The notes: generated by a model from the letters alone, not told the origin. A DNA stretch of 64,000 bases from Winogradskyella arenosi (GCF_003337305.1 NZ_QPJO01000003.1:186001-250000); one strand, 5' to 3'. Numbered from the stretch's first letter, positions 1 to 9,563 are shown. Made by a program: numbers and translations.

Positions 1-184
1 TTTTCCTTTTTATTCTTAATAAGTTCTCCTATAAATCTGTTGGTTTTAACTAACCCGATATACCTTAAAAAACAATTGAAGGGTTGCCCCCTTATGAAGA
101 AAAAAACATTTAGATGAAAATAATTTCTATTATTCTTATGTTCTTCGTAGTATATTATATCCGTCTTCATTTATGGGATTTAAA

Positions 185-913
185 TTAAATATTAAGCCGG
201 CTATACACTAAAGATTTATAACTTTCTCCTATCGGAATGCGTTCGTCATTAATAAGGATACGATTTTTTTGAACCGATGCTATTTTATTGACATTTATAA
301 TATAAGAGCGGTGAACTCTAATAAAAGTATTTTCAGGTAATTTAGATTGAATTTCTTTAAAACTCATTAAGGTTAAAATAGCCTTAGAATCTTCAGTATG
401 AATCTTTAAATAATCCTTTAACCCTTGAATAAGATTAATTTTATTAATGTCAATTTTTAGGTTTTCATATTCGGACTTTACAAATATAAAATCATCTTCA
501 TGGGCTGGAGTTTCCCCTCCTGCGGAAGACATATTAAAAGAATGATTGGCGCGGTTTAATTTCACCATTTCCTTAACTCTATTTACCGCCTTAATAAAAC
601 GCGGAAATGGAATAGGTTTCACTAAATAATCTACGGCATTAAGATCAAAACCTTCTAAAGCATATTCTGGATAAGCGGTTGTAAATATAAAATAAGGAAT
701 TTTACCTTCTAAAGATCGGATAAGCTCTATTCCGGAAATATTAGGCATTTCAATATCTGAAAACACCAAATCTATAGAATTGCTATTTATAAAATCTAAT
801 GCTTCTATAGCATTAGTAAAAGTACCAACCACCTCTATAGCTCCTAAAGCCTGGCAATACGATTCAATGACATCAATTGCTAAAGGTTCATCATCAATTA
901 TTATGCACGTCAT
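185..913 (-). CDS. LytTR-family response regulator
   Basis: A cytoplasmic two-component response regulator of 242 residues. The N-terminal receiver domain carries the acidic pair near residues 7-8, the phospho-acceptor Asp53 in FSDIEMPN, and the conserved Lys in DYLVKPI near residue 99. The C-terminal LytTR DNA-binding domain starts near residue 142 and includes FIRVHRSYIINV. It overlaps the 3' end of the upstream kinase gene by 20 bp, so the two form a translationally coupled pair. The target genes cannot be read from the sequence; the minus-strand Kelch and outer-membrane genes upstream are plausible candidates. Confidence 0.93.
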   Translation of the reverse strand: MTCIIIDDEPLAIDVIESYCQALGAIEVVGTFTNAIEALDFINSNSIDLVFSDIEMPNISGIELIRSLEGKIPYFIFTTAYPEYALEGFDLNAVDYLVKPIPFPRFIKAVNRVKEMVKLNRANHSFNMSSAGGETPAHEDDFIFVKSEYENLKIDINKINLIQGLKDYLKIHTEDSKAILTLMSFKEIQSKLPENTFIRVHRSYIINVNKIASVQKNRILINDERIPIGESYKSLVYSRLNI

Positions 914-1952
914 GATTATCTAGATTTAAGGTTAAATGAACTCTATAAAACGACTTATCTTCTTCAATAGTTAAGGTATGATTGTCTTTATAGAGGTAAT
1001 TAAACTGATTTTTTATATTCTCTAAGCCTACACCAGAATTTTTATCATCGCGCTTATACAAGCCAATAATATTTTCAATATAAAAATTAAAGGTATTATC
1101 TATAATTTCAATCTTAATATCAATATGGGTGTTCCCTTTATAATCGGTCCCATATTTAAAGGCATTTTCAATAAATGAAATTAGTAATAAGGGATATATT
1201 TTTAGGTTCTTAATATCCCCATTAATGTTCAGTTTTACGGCTTCGGTATTTTTAAGACGTAAACGTTGAAGGGCGATATAATGCTGTATATAATTTAATT
1301 CTTTTTCTAAAGACACTTGTTCGTCCTTCGCTTCATAAAGCATGTAGCGCATTAATTCGGACAGCGTAATCACGGCCTCTGGGGCATTATCTGATTTGCT
1401 ACGTACTAGAGAATAAATACTATTTAAAGAATTAAATAAGAAATGCGGGTTAAGCTGATTTCTTAAAAATTGTAATTTTATTTCCGTTTGTTCGTTTTCT
1501 AAAGCTTTGGTTTCACGATCTCTTTTATAGAAATCTACCACCAAACTAAAAATCCCACCAAGAAGAAATACGGTTAGGGAAAAAACCATAGGGATTCCAT
1601 GTCGCATACCCATTGGGCCGCCAGGTCGACCTTGACGATCTCTCATTGCTCTTACTTCGTTTATAACATTGTGGTTTATAAACTCTACACTAATATAATT
1701 ATAGAGCAGTAAAAACGCAATTGAAAGTAGAATGTATAAACCCAGTTTGCGTTGTAATAAGATATGCGGAACTAAAATGGCATAATTGACATAAAACAAA
1801 ATTGGACGCATAAGCTGTTTTACAAACATACCAGGAGGTACCTCTCCTAAATCAATGTATGCCGTTAGCAATGGAAAAACACCGATAATTAACCAAACCA
1901 GTACGTGGACCATCCACTCTTTATTCGTCATTTTGTTTACAAACATGCGCAT
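894..1952 (-). CDS. LytS-type sensor histidine kinase
   Basis: A membrane histidine kinase of the His_kinase (PF06580) type, 352 residues. Four hydrophobic segments lie around residues 14-33, 50-66, 70-88 and 120-140. They are followed by a short coiled linker and the phospho-acceptor motif LNPHFLFNSLNS with His170. The ATPase N-box is ISFIENAFKYG. It should phosphorylate the LytTR regulator encoded downstream, whose start overlaps its stop. Several Met codons lie at the start (residues 1, 3 and 8), so the exact start is uncertain by a few codons. There is no recognisable periplasmic sensor domain, so the signal is probably sensed in or near the membrane. Confidence 0.92.
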   Translation of the reverse strand: MRMFVNKMTNKEWMVHVLVWLIIGVFPLLTAYIDLGEVPPGMFVKQLMRPILFYVNYAILVPHILLQRKLGLYILLSIAFLLLYNYISVEFINHNVINEVRAMRDRQGRPGGPMGMRHGIPMVFSLTVFLLGGIFSLVVDFYKRDRETKALENEQTEIKLQFLRNQLNPHFLFNSLNSIYSLVRSKSDNAPEAVITLSELMRYMLYEAKDEQVSLEKELNYIQHYIALQRLRLKNTEAVKLNINGDIKNLKIYPLLLISFIENAFKYGTDYKGNTHIDIKIEIIDNTFNFYIENIIGLYKRDDKNSGVGLENIKNQFNYLYKDNHTLTIEEDKSFYRVHLTLNLDNHDVHNN

Positions 1953-1966
1953 TTTTATCGTACCAA

Positions 1967-2317
1967 TTAAATCTTATTGTAGCTTATAGCATTAGCATTG
2001 AGATCTTCAATACTGATGGCTGGCATTTTATTTTCAGAGAGTTTATCTAAAACTAATTTTCCTATCTTTTGTGCATCTTCTTTCGTCTTAAATCCTTGTC
2101 TTCCCTTTACTGCCGGAATATACTCTTGACGGATTAACAAACTAGTACCTTCATAAACTTCATAAATCCACAAACTATCTTTTTCTAAAACTTCTAAGAC
2201 ATAAGATTGGTCATTATTAATTTGTTCTTTCTCACCTGCACCTTGCAAATAGAAGAAGCCTACAAATAAAACTGTTATCACTAAAAATACAGCTTTATAA
2301 TTAAAATATTTTTTCAT
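1967..2317 (-). CDS. DUF4907 domain protein
   Basis: A small exported or membrane-anchored protein of 116 residues. One hydrophobic segment (about residues 9-25) is followed by a soluble part with the motif GFKTKEDAQKIGKLV, which resembles the DUF4907 family of Bacteroidota. No function is established for the family. It lies 14 bp upstream of the kinase gene on the same strand and downstream of the Kelch gene, which is the usual flavobacterial neighbourhood for this domain. The family call is from pattern memory and is moderately sure. Confidence 0.7.
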   Translation of the reverse strand: MKKYFNYKAVFLVITVLFVGFFYLQGAGEKEQINNDQSYVLEVLEKDSLWIYEVYEGTSLLIRQEYIPAVKGRQGFKTKEDAQKIGKLVLDKLSENKMPAISIEDLNANAISYNKI

Positions 2318-2333
2318 GTTTTTATTTATTTAA

Positions 2334-2384
2334 AAAAAAGAGCCAGAACATAGGAAGGATATCCCCATTACCCTGACTCTAATT
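2334..2384 (-). terminator. Rho-independent terminator after the Kelch gene
   Basis: On the minus strand an 8-bp stem AGAGTCAG/CTGGCTCT (one G-U pair) with a long loop is followed by eight T residues. It sits between the Kelch gene and the DUF4907 gene and ends only about 16 bp upstream of the DUF4907 start. It may therefore act as partial termination (attenuation) between the surface-protein genes and the regulatory genes. Confidence 0.6.
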
Positions 2385-2441
2385 TAGCTATTAACCATCA
2401 ATCACTATAGTTAATAACCCATCAATCAATCTAAACAATTC

Positions 2442-3446
2442 TTAGTTATCGTCGTCATCTTGTTCTGCATCAGGGAAGAACTGCATGTTATCATCAAGGT
2501 ATAATGTTCCGTTTCTACCTAAGGCAACAAAAGCACGAGAACCATCTCCGAAGGCAATAGCATCACGTCTTGCATACAATTCAAATGCTGTTTTTTCTTC
2601 CCAACTATCACTGGATGGTTGGTACTCATAAACAGTACTTATACTTCCTGAATACTCACCACAAGCTACATATCCTTTACCATTAATAGTAAATGCTACG
2701 GCATTAGATCTGTAAATGTACTCATCATCATCATCGTCAATATCCGTGTGTTGTGTCCATACTTCAGAATCTAAGTTGAAAGACCAGAAATCAACTTCGT
2801 AAACACCGTTACTAATTCCTGTTACTAAATACACTTCGTTATCAATAGTGAAGGTCACACCATCTCTTCTTTTATCGCCTCCAAAACCATAGATCTCTTC
2901 CCATGAATCTGTTGTTGGATCATATTTCCAGAAATCTTTTTTATCACTTCCGTCGTAACCTGTTCCTAAATACCCGTAAGTATCAGAACCAAAACCTACA
3001 GCACCATAACGCGCTGAACCAGCGAAATCCGCAATTTGTGTCCAACTGTTAGTCCCTACATTATATTTATAGAAATCCGATAACTCTTCATTGGTATCAC
3101 CGTTATATCCGGTTCCCATATACCCATCATTTCCAATGGTAAAAGCAGTCGCTGAACTACGTTCTTCACCAGGAAAATCTGATAATTGTTGCCATGAATT
3201 GGTATCCATATTATAGCTCCAAAAATCATTGTAGTAATCATCACCATCATAACCCGTACCCATATAACCAATATTGCCTATGGTAAAAGCAGCTGAACTT
3301 CCTCTTGCTTCTTCGTTAAATGTAGATTTCTTAACCCAGTTTCCTGAAGTATCATCGTCGTCATCACTATTGCAACTATAAAATAGCGCCAATACGGCCC
3401 CTAAATAAAGCAATCTTATGGCTGATCTGTTATTCATTTTTCTCAT
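2442..3446 (-). CDS. Kelch-repeat lipoprotein
   Basis: A 334-residue predicted lipoprotein. The N-terminal signal ends in LFYSC, a lipobox-like Cys followed by an Asp-rich stretch. Six Kelch-like blades follow, each with a G-Y-M/L/V-G-T-G-type strand and a later W residue (for example GYMGTGYDG, GYLGTGYDG, GYVACGEYS), consistent with a six-bladed beta-propeller. It probably acts at the cell surface or in the periplasm as a binding module; the ligand is unknown. It is one base from the upstream barrel gene, so the two are co-transcribed. The C-terminus is again Asp-rich. Confidence 0.85.
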   Translation of the reverse strand: MRKMNNRSAIRLLYLGAVLALFYSCNSDDDDDTSGNWVKKSTFNEEARGSSAAFTIGNIGYMGTGYDGDDYYNDFWSYNMDTNSWQQLSDFPGEERSSATAFTIGNDGYMGTGYNGDTNEELSDFYKYNVGTNSWTQIADFAGSARYGAVGFGSDTYGYLGTGYDGSDKKDFWKYDPTTDSWEEIYGFGGDKRRDGVTFTIDNEVYLVTGISNGVYEVDFWSFNLDSEVWTQHTDIDDDDDEYIYRSNAVAFTINGKGYVACGEYSGSISTVYEYQPSSDSWEEKTAFELYARRDAIAFGDGSRAFVALGRNGTLYLDDNMQFFPDAEQDDDDN

Positions 3447-3447
3447 T

Positions 3448-4347
3448 TTACTTATTATTTATATTAAAACTAATTCCTATGCTTAATGCTATTGAGTTAT
3501 TGGCCTCAAAATCGATTATGGTAGTGTCGCTATCTTGAATGCTAAATTCGCTTGCCGTTAAATACCCCACATTAAAATTTGCAGCCCAATTACTATCAAA
3601 CTGAAAATGGTACCCCGCGGCGAGTTTTAAGGCTTTCAATTCTAACTTAGAGTCTTCATACAATTGGTCATTACTAAAGCCAAAACCTGAACTATTATTA
3701 GCGTAAATAGATTCTGGTTGCGCTGTAAAATCTATGCGACTTTGATCGTTTATTTTATAGTAAAGTCCGGTTACCGGAAGTCCAATTTCAACTCTAAATT
3801 TCTCTGTAATTTCACTTGAATACGACACTAAAGGATAAAAATTAGGTTCGCCAAACAAGGCTCCATAACCGGCCCCAAGTTTTAAATAAGACCTTAAGCC
3901 TTCATTATCCCAAACACGCGTAAAATTTAAAGCATAGCTAAAAATAAAATCTTCACTACCTATAGCCTCTTCAAAGGTTGAGGAGAGATAAGGTGCTAAA
4001 GTGACATCCATATCCCATTGCTCATTAATACTTTGGTGATATTTTAAATAGAGTTCTATAGTATGTACATCATTAAAGGCACTAAAATCGTGATAATGAT
4101 CATAATCCATAAAGTCGATACTCTGCTCTGTATATTTAATACCGAACCCAAAACGAGACGCCTTTAGCAAGGACCCAAAATCTATTGCAATGGCCTTATC
4201 TTCTATTTGTATATCATTTACATCTATATAATTGGCATAATCTAAAGCGATAAAATCTGCATCACCAGTTGTGGTGAACATATTTTGTCCATAGGCCGTC
4301 ACCGAAATGAAACAAACAAGGATATATTGTAGGGTATTTTTTCTCAT
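3448..4347 (-). CDS. Outer-membrane beta-barrel protein (DUF6268-like)
   Basis: A 299-residue protein with a signal peptide ending near AYGQ. The rest consists of alternating amphipathic strands and aromatic residues, and it ends in a strand-like segment (IALSIGISFNINN), as expected for an outer-membrane barrel. It resembles barrel families often found beside Kelch, DUF4907 and LytTR genes in flavobacteria, possibly DUF6268, but that assignment is tentative. It is the first gene of the minus-strand group, and the 214 bp between it and the divergent DUF4270 gene probably hold promoters for both directions. Confidence 0.65.
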   Translation of the reverse strand: MRKNTLQYILVCFISVTAYGQNMFTTTGDADFIALDYANYIDVNDIQIEDKAIAIDFGSLLKASRFGFGIKYTEQSIDFMDYDHYHDFSAFNDVHTIELYLKYHQSINEQWDMDVTLAPYLSSTFEEAIGSEDFIFSYALNFTRVWDNEGLRSYLKLGAGYGALFGEPNFYPLVSYSSEITEKFRVEIGLPVTGLYYKINDQSRIDFTAQPESIYANNSSGFGFSNDQLYEDSKLELKALKLAAGYHFQFDSNWAANFNVGYLTASEFSIQDSDTTIIDFEANNSIALSIGISFNINNK

Positions 4348-4561
4348 CGGGTGCTAACTTACTATCTCCGTCGCGCACCTCTATTATAAAATATACCTAG
4401 CGTATTTTTTTGTAGACAAACACCAATTTTTAATCTATAAAACTAGCCCCTCATCTTTATAGTATAAAACCCCTATTCTGTCGATGTATTTACTCTATAG
4501 GTCTATTTCACTTTTTATTAGACCAATTGCTTAGTTTTTTTGTGCAAATTCTACAAAACAT

Positions 4562-5860
4562 ATGTTGAGATCATTTCTAAAATTATTTATAGCGTTTACC
4601 ATTTTATCGATGGGTATTGCGTGTTCTACCGATACCGAAGACGATAGCCTTTTAGCGGGTGAAGATTTTACAGGTACCAATATTAGAGTCTTGTCTATTG
4701 ACACGTTTTCGGTTAAGCTCTCTACCATGAAGTTTGACTCGATTACCACATCTACCAATGACCGTTTGTTAGTTGGAAATTACCAGGATGATACCATGGG
4801 GACTTTAAATGCCGCTACCTATGTACAAATGACACCAACGTCCTATTATTTAGATAACGACGCTACCTTAGATAGTATTACCTTAGTTTTAGGTTATGAC
4901 TCGTATTATTACAATGATACCACACAAGTTGCTACGGTTAATGTTCATAAGTTAACGGAAAAAATGACCTCTGATGATGATTATTTTTACAACACTACTG
5001 TTACACCTTATGAAACTGAAGTTTTAAAAACATTAAGCTATTACCCTACCCCAAATAAAGATTCTTTAGTGGTAACACTTCCTTATGATTTTGGTGAAGA
5101 ATTATTTAACGGCATTAGAGATAACGACATTACGGATGAAGAGTCACTATATCAAAAATTAAAAGGACTTACGGTACAACCTGGAACAAATGACAATGGC
5201 GCTGTAATAGGATTTTCTACCGCTACGAGCTCTAGTTACTTAAGATTTTACTACACCATCCCCGATGAGTTAGAAACCGATGAGTATACTTATGATATGA
5301 CCATCAACAGCTATTACAATAAAATTAATAGCGATGTTACAGGCCTGCCTTTAGAAGCCATCACCGATCAAGAAGATAATTTGGAATCTTCCGACAGTAA
5401 CCATATCACCTATAACCAATGTGGAACGGGTTATGTAACTAAAATTGAATTTCCGTCTATAAAAAACCTCTTCAATATTGGTAGCGACGGTACTATTTTA
5501 GATGCTGTGCTTTATATTGAACCAAATTCTACGGCACACACCGATATTCAACCTTTAAGTGAAACCTTATTACTGTATACCATAGATCAGAACAACGATT
5601 TAGCGAGTCAGGTTAGTAATAGTGTCGATGTGGTAACAGCGGGAATTACCGATGAAAACACAGAGTTTAATGAACTCACCTACACCGTTCCGGTTATCGA
5701 CTTTATCGATCAAAAATTAAATGAGAGTCCAGAGACAGAAGATGCCCTCATCCTTATTCCAACCGACTATAATTCCACCGTTAACAAAATAATTTTTAAT
5801 GACAGTGAACGGTCAGAATACAAAACTAAATTAATTATCACTTATGCTGTATATGAATAA
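4562..5860 (+). CDS. DUF4270 lipoprotein
   Basis: A 432-residue predicted lipoprotein. Its signal sequence ends in SMGIACS with the lipid-modified Cys near residue 21. The body is rich in Thr, Asp and Tyr and resembles DUF4270, a Bacteroidota family of surface or outer-membrane-associated lipoproteins of unknown function. Its 3' end overlaps the next gene, which encodes a beta-barrel, suggesting the two products work together in the outer membrane. Confidence 0.8.
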   Translation: MLRSFLKLFIAFTILSMGIACSTDTEDDSLLAGEDFTGTNIRVLSIDTFSVKLSTMKFDSITTSTNDRLLVGNYQDDTMGTLNAATYVQMTPTSYYLDNDATLDSITLVLGYDSYYYNDTTQVATVNVHKLTEKMTSDDDYFYNTTVTPYETEVLKTLSYYPTPNKDSLVVTLPYDFGEELFNGIRDNDITDEESLYQKLKGLTVQPGTNDNGAVIGFSTATSSSYLRFYYTIPDELETDEYTYDMTINSYYNKINSDVTGLPLEAITDQEDNLESSDSNHITYNQCGTGYVTKIEFPSIKNLFNIGSDGTILDAVLYIEPNSTAHTDIQPLSETLLLYTIDQNNDLASQVSNSVDVVTAGITDENTEFNELTYTVPVIDFIDQKLNESPETEDALILIPTDYNSTVNKIIFNDSERSEYKTKLIITYAVYE

Positions 5861-7088
5861 ATCTAAGTCTCTTCTTATTTTCGCCCTATTGGTTACAGTG
5901 TATAGTTATGCACAAACAAATAGCCTTACCGGATCTCCATATTCACTTTTTGGACTTGGTGTAGAAAACAACTCTAATACCGGTCGAAGTAGCGGTCTTG
6001 GTAAAACAGGTATAGCCCTTGATGCTAATTATGGGATTAACCTTTACAATCCAGCCTCCTTTATTACCTTAAAAAAAGACGAAATTACATTTGATTTTGG
6101 AGGTTCTGCAGAGATCATTAACATCTCTAATAATGACTTAAACGAACAAACTACCACTTATAATTTCACCAATATTTCATTAGCTTTTAACCGTAATGAT
6201 AAATACGGTATAGGTTTAACGCTGAAACCAGCAACTAACGTAGGCTATGCTTTAACGGGTATTGAAAACAATATTGAAGGAAGTAACGAGCAATTTACCA
6301 CTAATATTGATGGTACTGGTGGTCTCAATGAAATACGGTTAGACTACGCCCGTACTTATTTTAAAAATTTAAATGTTGGTATAAAAGCCGCTTATTTATT
6401 TGGAAAGATTGAAGAGACGGAGTCTATTATTACCTCTGGAAGTTACCTTCAAATAGATGAAACAAACTATTATAGTGGTGCACAATTAGGATTAGGTTTA
6501 CAGTATAACCTAAAAGATAAGCATCAATTTGGGTTTACGGTAGATTTCCCTACGGTTTTAAAAGGCTCTCAAGATGTCTCTATAATTAAGTATTCTAATG
6601 ACGCTTTTAGTACGGTTGATGAATCTGAAGACGAATCTATAGATAATTTTTACTTACCACTAAAACTTGGTTTTGGGTACAGTACTAAAATTAAAAATCT
6701 AATGCTTACTGCAGATTATAACAAAAGCTTTTGGTCTACCACAGACCAATCAGACGCTATTGGCGATTATACAGACCAAGATATTTTTAGCCTTGGAGCG
6801 TCTTACGCTGTAGATCCTACCAGTTATAAATATTGGGAACGTGTAGATTTTAGAATGGGATTAAACTACAACTCGGGGTACTTAAAAGTAAACGACACTA
6901 ATATTGATACCTATACCGCTTCTATTGGTGTTGGCTTACCTATAGGAAAAAGGTCACTGGTAAATATTTCTTATGCCTTAGGTAAAAAAGGAACAACAGA
7001 AAGCATTCTTATTAAAGAATATGTAAATACCCTAAACATTAACATCTCGTTATCGGATCTTTGGTTCCAGAAACGAAAATTTAACTAA
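5853..7088 (+). CDS. Outer-membrane barrel protein
   Basis: A predicted outer-membrane protein of 411 residues. The chosen start gives MNKSKSLLIFALL, a normal signal peptide ending near SYAQ; an alternative start lies three codons upstream. Repeated Gly/Tyr-rich strand segments such as GIGLTLKPATNVGYAL and FGFTVDFPT indicate a barrel, perhaps FadL/OmpP1-like, but a specific transport role cannot be assigned. It overlaps the DUF4270 gene by 8 bp and is followed at once by a strong terminator, so the pair is a two-gene operon. Confidence 0.75.
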   Translation: MNKSKSLLIFALLVTVYSYAQTNSLTGSPYSLFGLGVENNSNTGRSSGLGKTGIALDANYGINLYNPASFITLKKDEITFDFGGSAEIINISNNDLNEQTTTYNFTNISLAFNRNDKYGIGLTLKPATNVGYALTGIENNIEGSNEQFTTNIDGTGGLNEIRLDYARTYFKNLNVGIKAAYLFGKIEETESIITSGSYLQIDETNYYSGAQLGLGLQYNLKDKHQFGFTVDFPTVLKGSQDVSIIKYSNDAFSTVDESEDESIDNFYLPLKLGFGYSTKIKNLMLTADYNKSFWSTTDQSDAIGDYTDQDIFSLGASYAVDPTSYKYWERVDFRMGLNYNSGYLKVNDTNIDTYTASIGVGLPIGKRSLVNISYALGKKGTTESILIKEYVNTLNINISLSDLWFQKRKFN

Positions 7089-7097
7089 TTCCCCTTA

Positions 7098-7134
7098 AGA
7101 CTCTAAATCAGCAATGGTTTAGAGTCTTTTTTTT
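7098..7134 (+). terminator. Terminator of the DUF4270 operon
   Basis: A perfect 10-bp stem (AGACTCTAAA/TTTAGAGTCT) with a 10-nt loop is followed by a run of eight T residues, ten bases after the stop codon of the barrel gene. Confidence 0.9.
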
Positions 7135-7742
7135 ATCACTTTCTCCTATAATCTGTTTTACTTAGTCTACAGCGGCAAGCAGGTTATTCTTCCACTCCTA
7201 ACTCCTCGGCTCTTCCTTTTTAAGGCGTGTTAGCATCATCAGGACATCCAAATCTAAACCTTGTATATCCTAAGCCAAGAAAATCCTTTACGGAAGTCAA
7301 TAGAGAAGTTATTAGAGGTTTAGTCTTATCATTTTTAGCAGGATTGCTAGCTACAGAAGGTCCAAGAAGACTTGGATTCATCATAAGTTATCCATCCAGA
7401 TCTCACCCGTATTACGGCTCCTTTTTTATATAATTAACAATCCGAATAGCATGGTAATAATTCAGGAAAGAAACTCTAAAATTAGCACGTCACGTATAGA
7501 AGTTATCTATGAGCATTCTTCTCCATCTGTAAAGACCATATTTAAAGAATGACGATGTAATAATTATACGCTCATTATCACAATTACCCAAGCCTTTTAA
7601 GTTTAAAAGTAAAACTTTTATACGCATCACCTCCGTCTTCAAAACACTAGTCGTTCCTCATTAAAAAACTGAAATAACAAACTACAAAAACGCATTTAAT
7701 CGGATTTTTAAGTATTTCATGGATTTGTTTCATTTTTTTAAT
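7135..7742. other. Non-coding gap with no recognisable gene
   Basis: About 600 bp between the operon terminator and a promoter-like box. The longest open frame, GTG-started at 7227-7433 on the plus strand, gives 68 residues with no recognised family and no convincing ribosome-binding site. Stops are frequent in the other frames. It could be remains of a decayed gene, but I see no motif that names it. Confidence 0.5.
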
Positions 7743-7750
7743 TACCTTTG
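7724..7750 (+). promoter_or_regulatory. Bacteroidota-type promoter for a possible RNA gene
   Basis: The -7 box TACCTTTG at 7743-7750 fits the TAnnTTTG consensus. A TTTG at 7724-7727 could be the -33 element, although the 15-bp spacing is shorter than the usual 17-21. No protein-coding start follows it. Confidence 0.5.
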
Positions 7751-7756
7751 TATCAG

Positions 7757-8182
7757 TACACTGAGAATTTTAAGCCTAATATCTTATCCATTTTTAGTAA
7801 AAGTGACTTATAACGAAAAAAAAGAAGTGAAGAACACTTAAAAGTCGAGGCCTCCATTTCACAGCATGAGGCCAAGGATTGATCTCTGAGAATTGCTGTA
7901 GAGTAAAAAGGTCAACAGCGTTATGAAACTGGTCTAAAAAATTAAAACATTACTGTGATGAATCTAAACAAAATCCAAAACAAGCAATGTTTTTATGAAA
8001 CGCTTTATAACTATCGTAATCTTGTGTTACAATAGCAGGTTCTATATAAAATAAATCAAACTTACAATGAACCTCCGAAAAGGCACATTGTAATTATAAT
8101 CCATAATTGAGATAATCAATTGTTTTTAGTTAGTAGTTAGTGTTAATCAAGTCTCAATCTTCGTCTAGATTGAGACTTTTTT
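7757..8182 (+). ncRNA. Possible structured RNA gene, unassigned
   Basis: A stretch of about 425 bp lies between a TAnnTTTG promoter box and a strong plus-strand terminator and holds no convincing protein gene. Small hairpins are visible, for example AAGTG/CACTT at 7825-7839 and GGCCTC/GAGGCC at 7849-7873. It does not show the hallmark sequences of RNase P RNA, tmRNA or SRP RNA that I can recognise. A 25-codon ATG frame begins near 7959 and could be a small peptide gene. The extent and even the existence of the RNA are inferred from the flanking signals only. Confidence 0.35.
8149..8182 (+). terminator. Strong terminator at the end of the non-coding region
   Basis: A perfect 12-bp stem AAGTCTCAATCT/AGATTGAGACTT with a 6-nt loop is followed by six T residues on the plus strand. 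It abuts the hisS stop codon. On the minus strand the T-tract is weak (TTGATTAAC), so the element is better suited to a plus-strand transcript than to hisS, although it may serve both. Confidence 0.8.
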
Positions 8183-9563
8183 ACTTTAGTAATGCTAAGA
8201 GTTCATCAAAATTAAGCTTATGCTGTTCTCCAGAGCTCATATTTTTCACACTAAATACTTCAGATTTTAATTCCTCTTCTCCCATAATCACAACGAAAGG
8301 AATCTGACGCTTATTCGCATAGTTCATTTGCTTCTTCATCTGTTTTCCAGAGACAGCAGCATCAGGAAACAATTCGGCTTTAATCTGAGCACGTCTTAGT
8401 TTGGTTACTGCTTGTAAACTGTATAAAGCCTCCTGATCCCCGAAATTGATAAAAAGCACTTTTGTAGACGCCGTAATGGTGTCAGGAAAAAGACCTAGTT
8501 CTTCTAATACCAAATAAATACGATCTAAGCCAAAACTAATACCAACACCACTCATATTCTTAAGTCCAAAGATACCAGTAAGGTCATCATAGCGGCCACC
8601 GCCACCAATAGATCCCATTTTTACACCTTCTGGCGCAGATACCTCAAAAATAGCACCGGTATAATAATTTAGTCCTCTTGCCAATGTGACATCGAGTTGT
8701 AAATTTGCCGTTTTTAATTCGAGACTTGAAATAGCAGTATTTATAAATTCTAGCTCTTCGATCCCCTTCAACCCTATTTCTGAAGTACTTAAAATAGATT
8801 TTAAACTTTCAATTTGTGCTCCAAAATCACCCTTTAAAGTAAATAAAGGTTGAAGTTTTTCAATACCGTCTTCAGAAATATCTTTAGAACGCATTTCTTC
8901 TTTGACGTTCTCTTCACCAATTTTATCAAGCTTATCTAAAGCCACGGTAAAATCAATTAATTTATCCTGCGCTCCTATCACCTCGGCAATCCCCGAAAGG
9001 ATTTTACGATTGTTAATCTTAATAGTAACCCCATGAAGTTGTAAGGCTGAAAAAACTGCATCGTACAATTGCACAAATTCAACTTCCTGAAAGAGCGACT
9101 TAGATCCCACCACATCGGCATCACATTGAAAAAACTCTCTAAATCGTCCTTTTTGTGGACGGTCTGCACGCCAAACAGGTTGAATTTGATAACGTTTAAA
9201 AGGAAATTCTATATCGTTTTGGTGTTGTACCACATACCTCGCAAAAGGCACCGTAAGATCGTAACGTAAGGCTTTTTCTGAAATCTTAGGCGTCAAAAGA
9301 CGTTCTGATCTTGAATTATAATCCTCATCAGAAATTTTCTTTAAAAACTCACCACTGTTTAAGATCTTAAAAATTAAACGATCTCCTTCCTCTCCGTATT
9401 TCCCCATTAAGGTATCCGAATTTTCAAAACTCGGGGTCTCTATAGGTTGAAAACCGAACACTTGAAACTGTTGCTTTATGGTTTCCATAATATAAGAACG
9501 CTTTGCAACGTCTTCTGCATTAAAATCTCTTGTCCCTTTAGGAATGCTTGGTTTTTGTGCCAT
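8181..9563 (-). CDS. hisS: Histidyl-tRNA synthetase
   Basis: A class II aminoacyl-tRNA synthetase that charges tRNA-His in the cytoplasm, 460 residues. It shows the class II motif 2 region (RPQKGRFREFFQCDADVVG), the histidine-specific segment ARGLNYYTGAIFE, the Gly-rich GGGGRYDDL and motif 3 GVGISFGLDRIYLVLEE, followed by a C-terminal anticodon-binding domain. It starts MAQKPSIPKGTRDF, the normal N-terminus of the family. It is monocistronic with a promoter box about 90 bp upstream. Confidence 0.98.
   Translation of the reverse strand: MAQKPSIPKGTRDFNAEDVAKRSYIMETIKQQFQVFGFQPIETPSFENSDTLMGKYGEEGDRLIFKILNSGEFLKKISDEDYNSRSERLLTPKISEKALRYDLTVPFARYVVQHQNDIEFPFKRYQIQPVWRADRPQKGRFREFFQCDADVVGSKSLFQEVEFVQLYDAVFSALQLHGVTIKINNRKILSGIAEVIGAQDKLIDFTVALDKLDKIGEENVKEEMRSKDISEDGIEKLQPLFTLKGDFGAQIESLKSILSTSEIGLKGIEELEFINTAISSLELKTANLQLDVTLARGLNYYTGAIFEVSAPEGVKMGSIGGGGRYDDLTGIFGLKNMSGVGISFGLDRIYLVLEELGLFPDTITASTKVLFINFGDQEALYSLQAVTKLRRAQIKAELFPDAAVSGKQMKKQMNYANKRQIPFVVIMGEEELKSEVFSVKNMSSGEQHKLNFDELLALLK

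Noticed and set aside
7227..7433. 68-codon GTG-started frame in the non-coding gap
   Set aside because: No family, no ribosome-binding context, isolated; treated as a chance frame.
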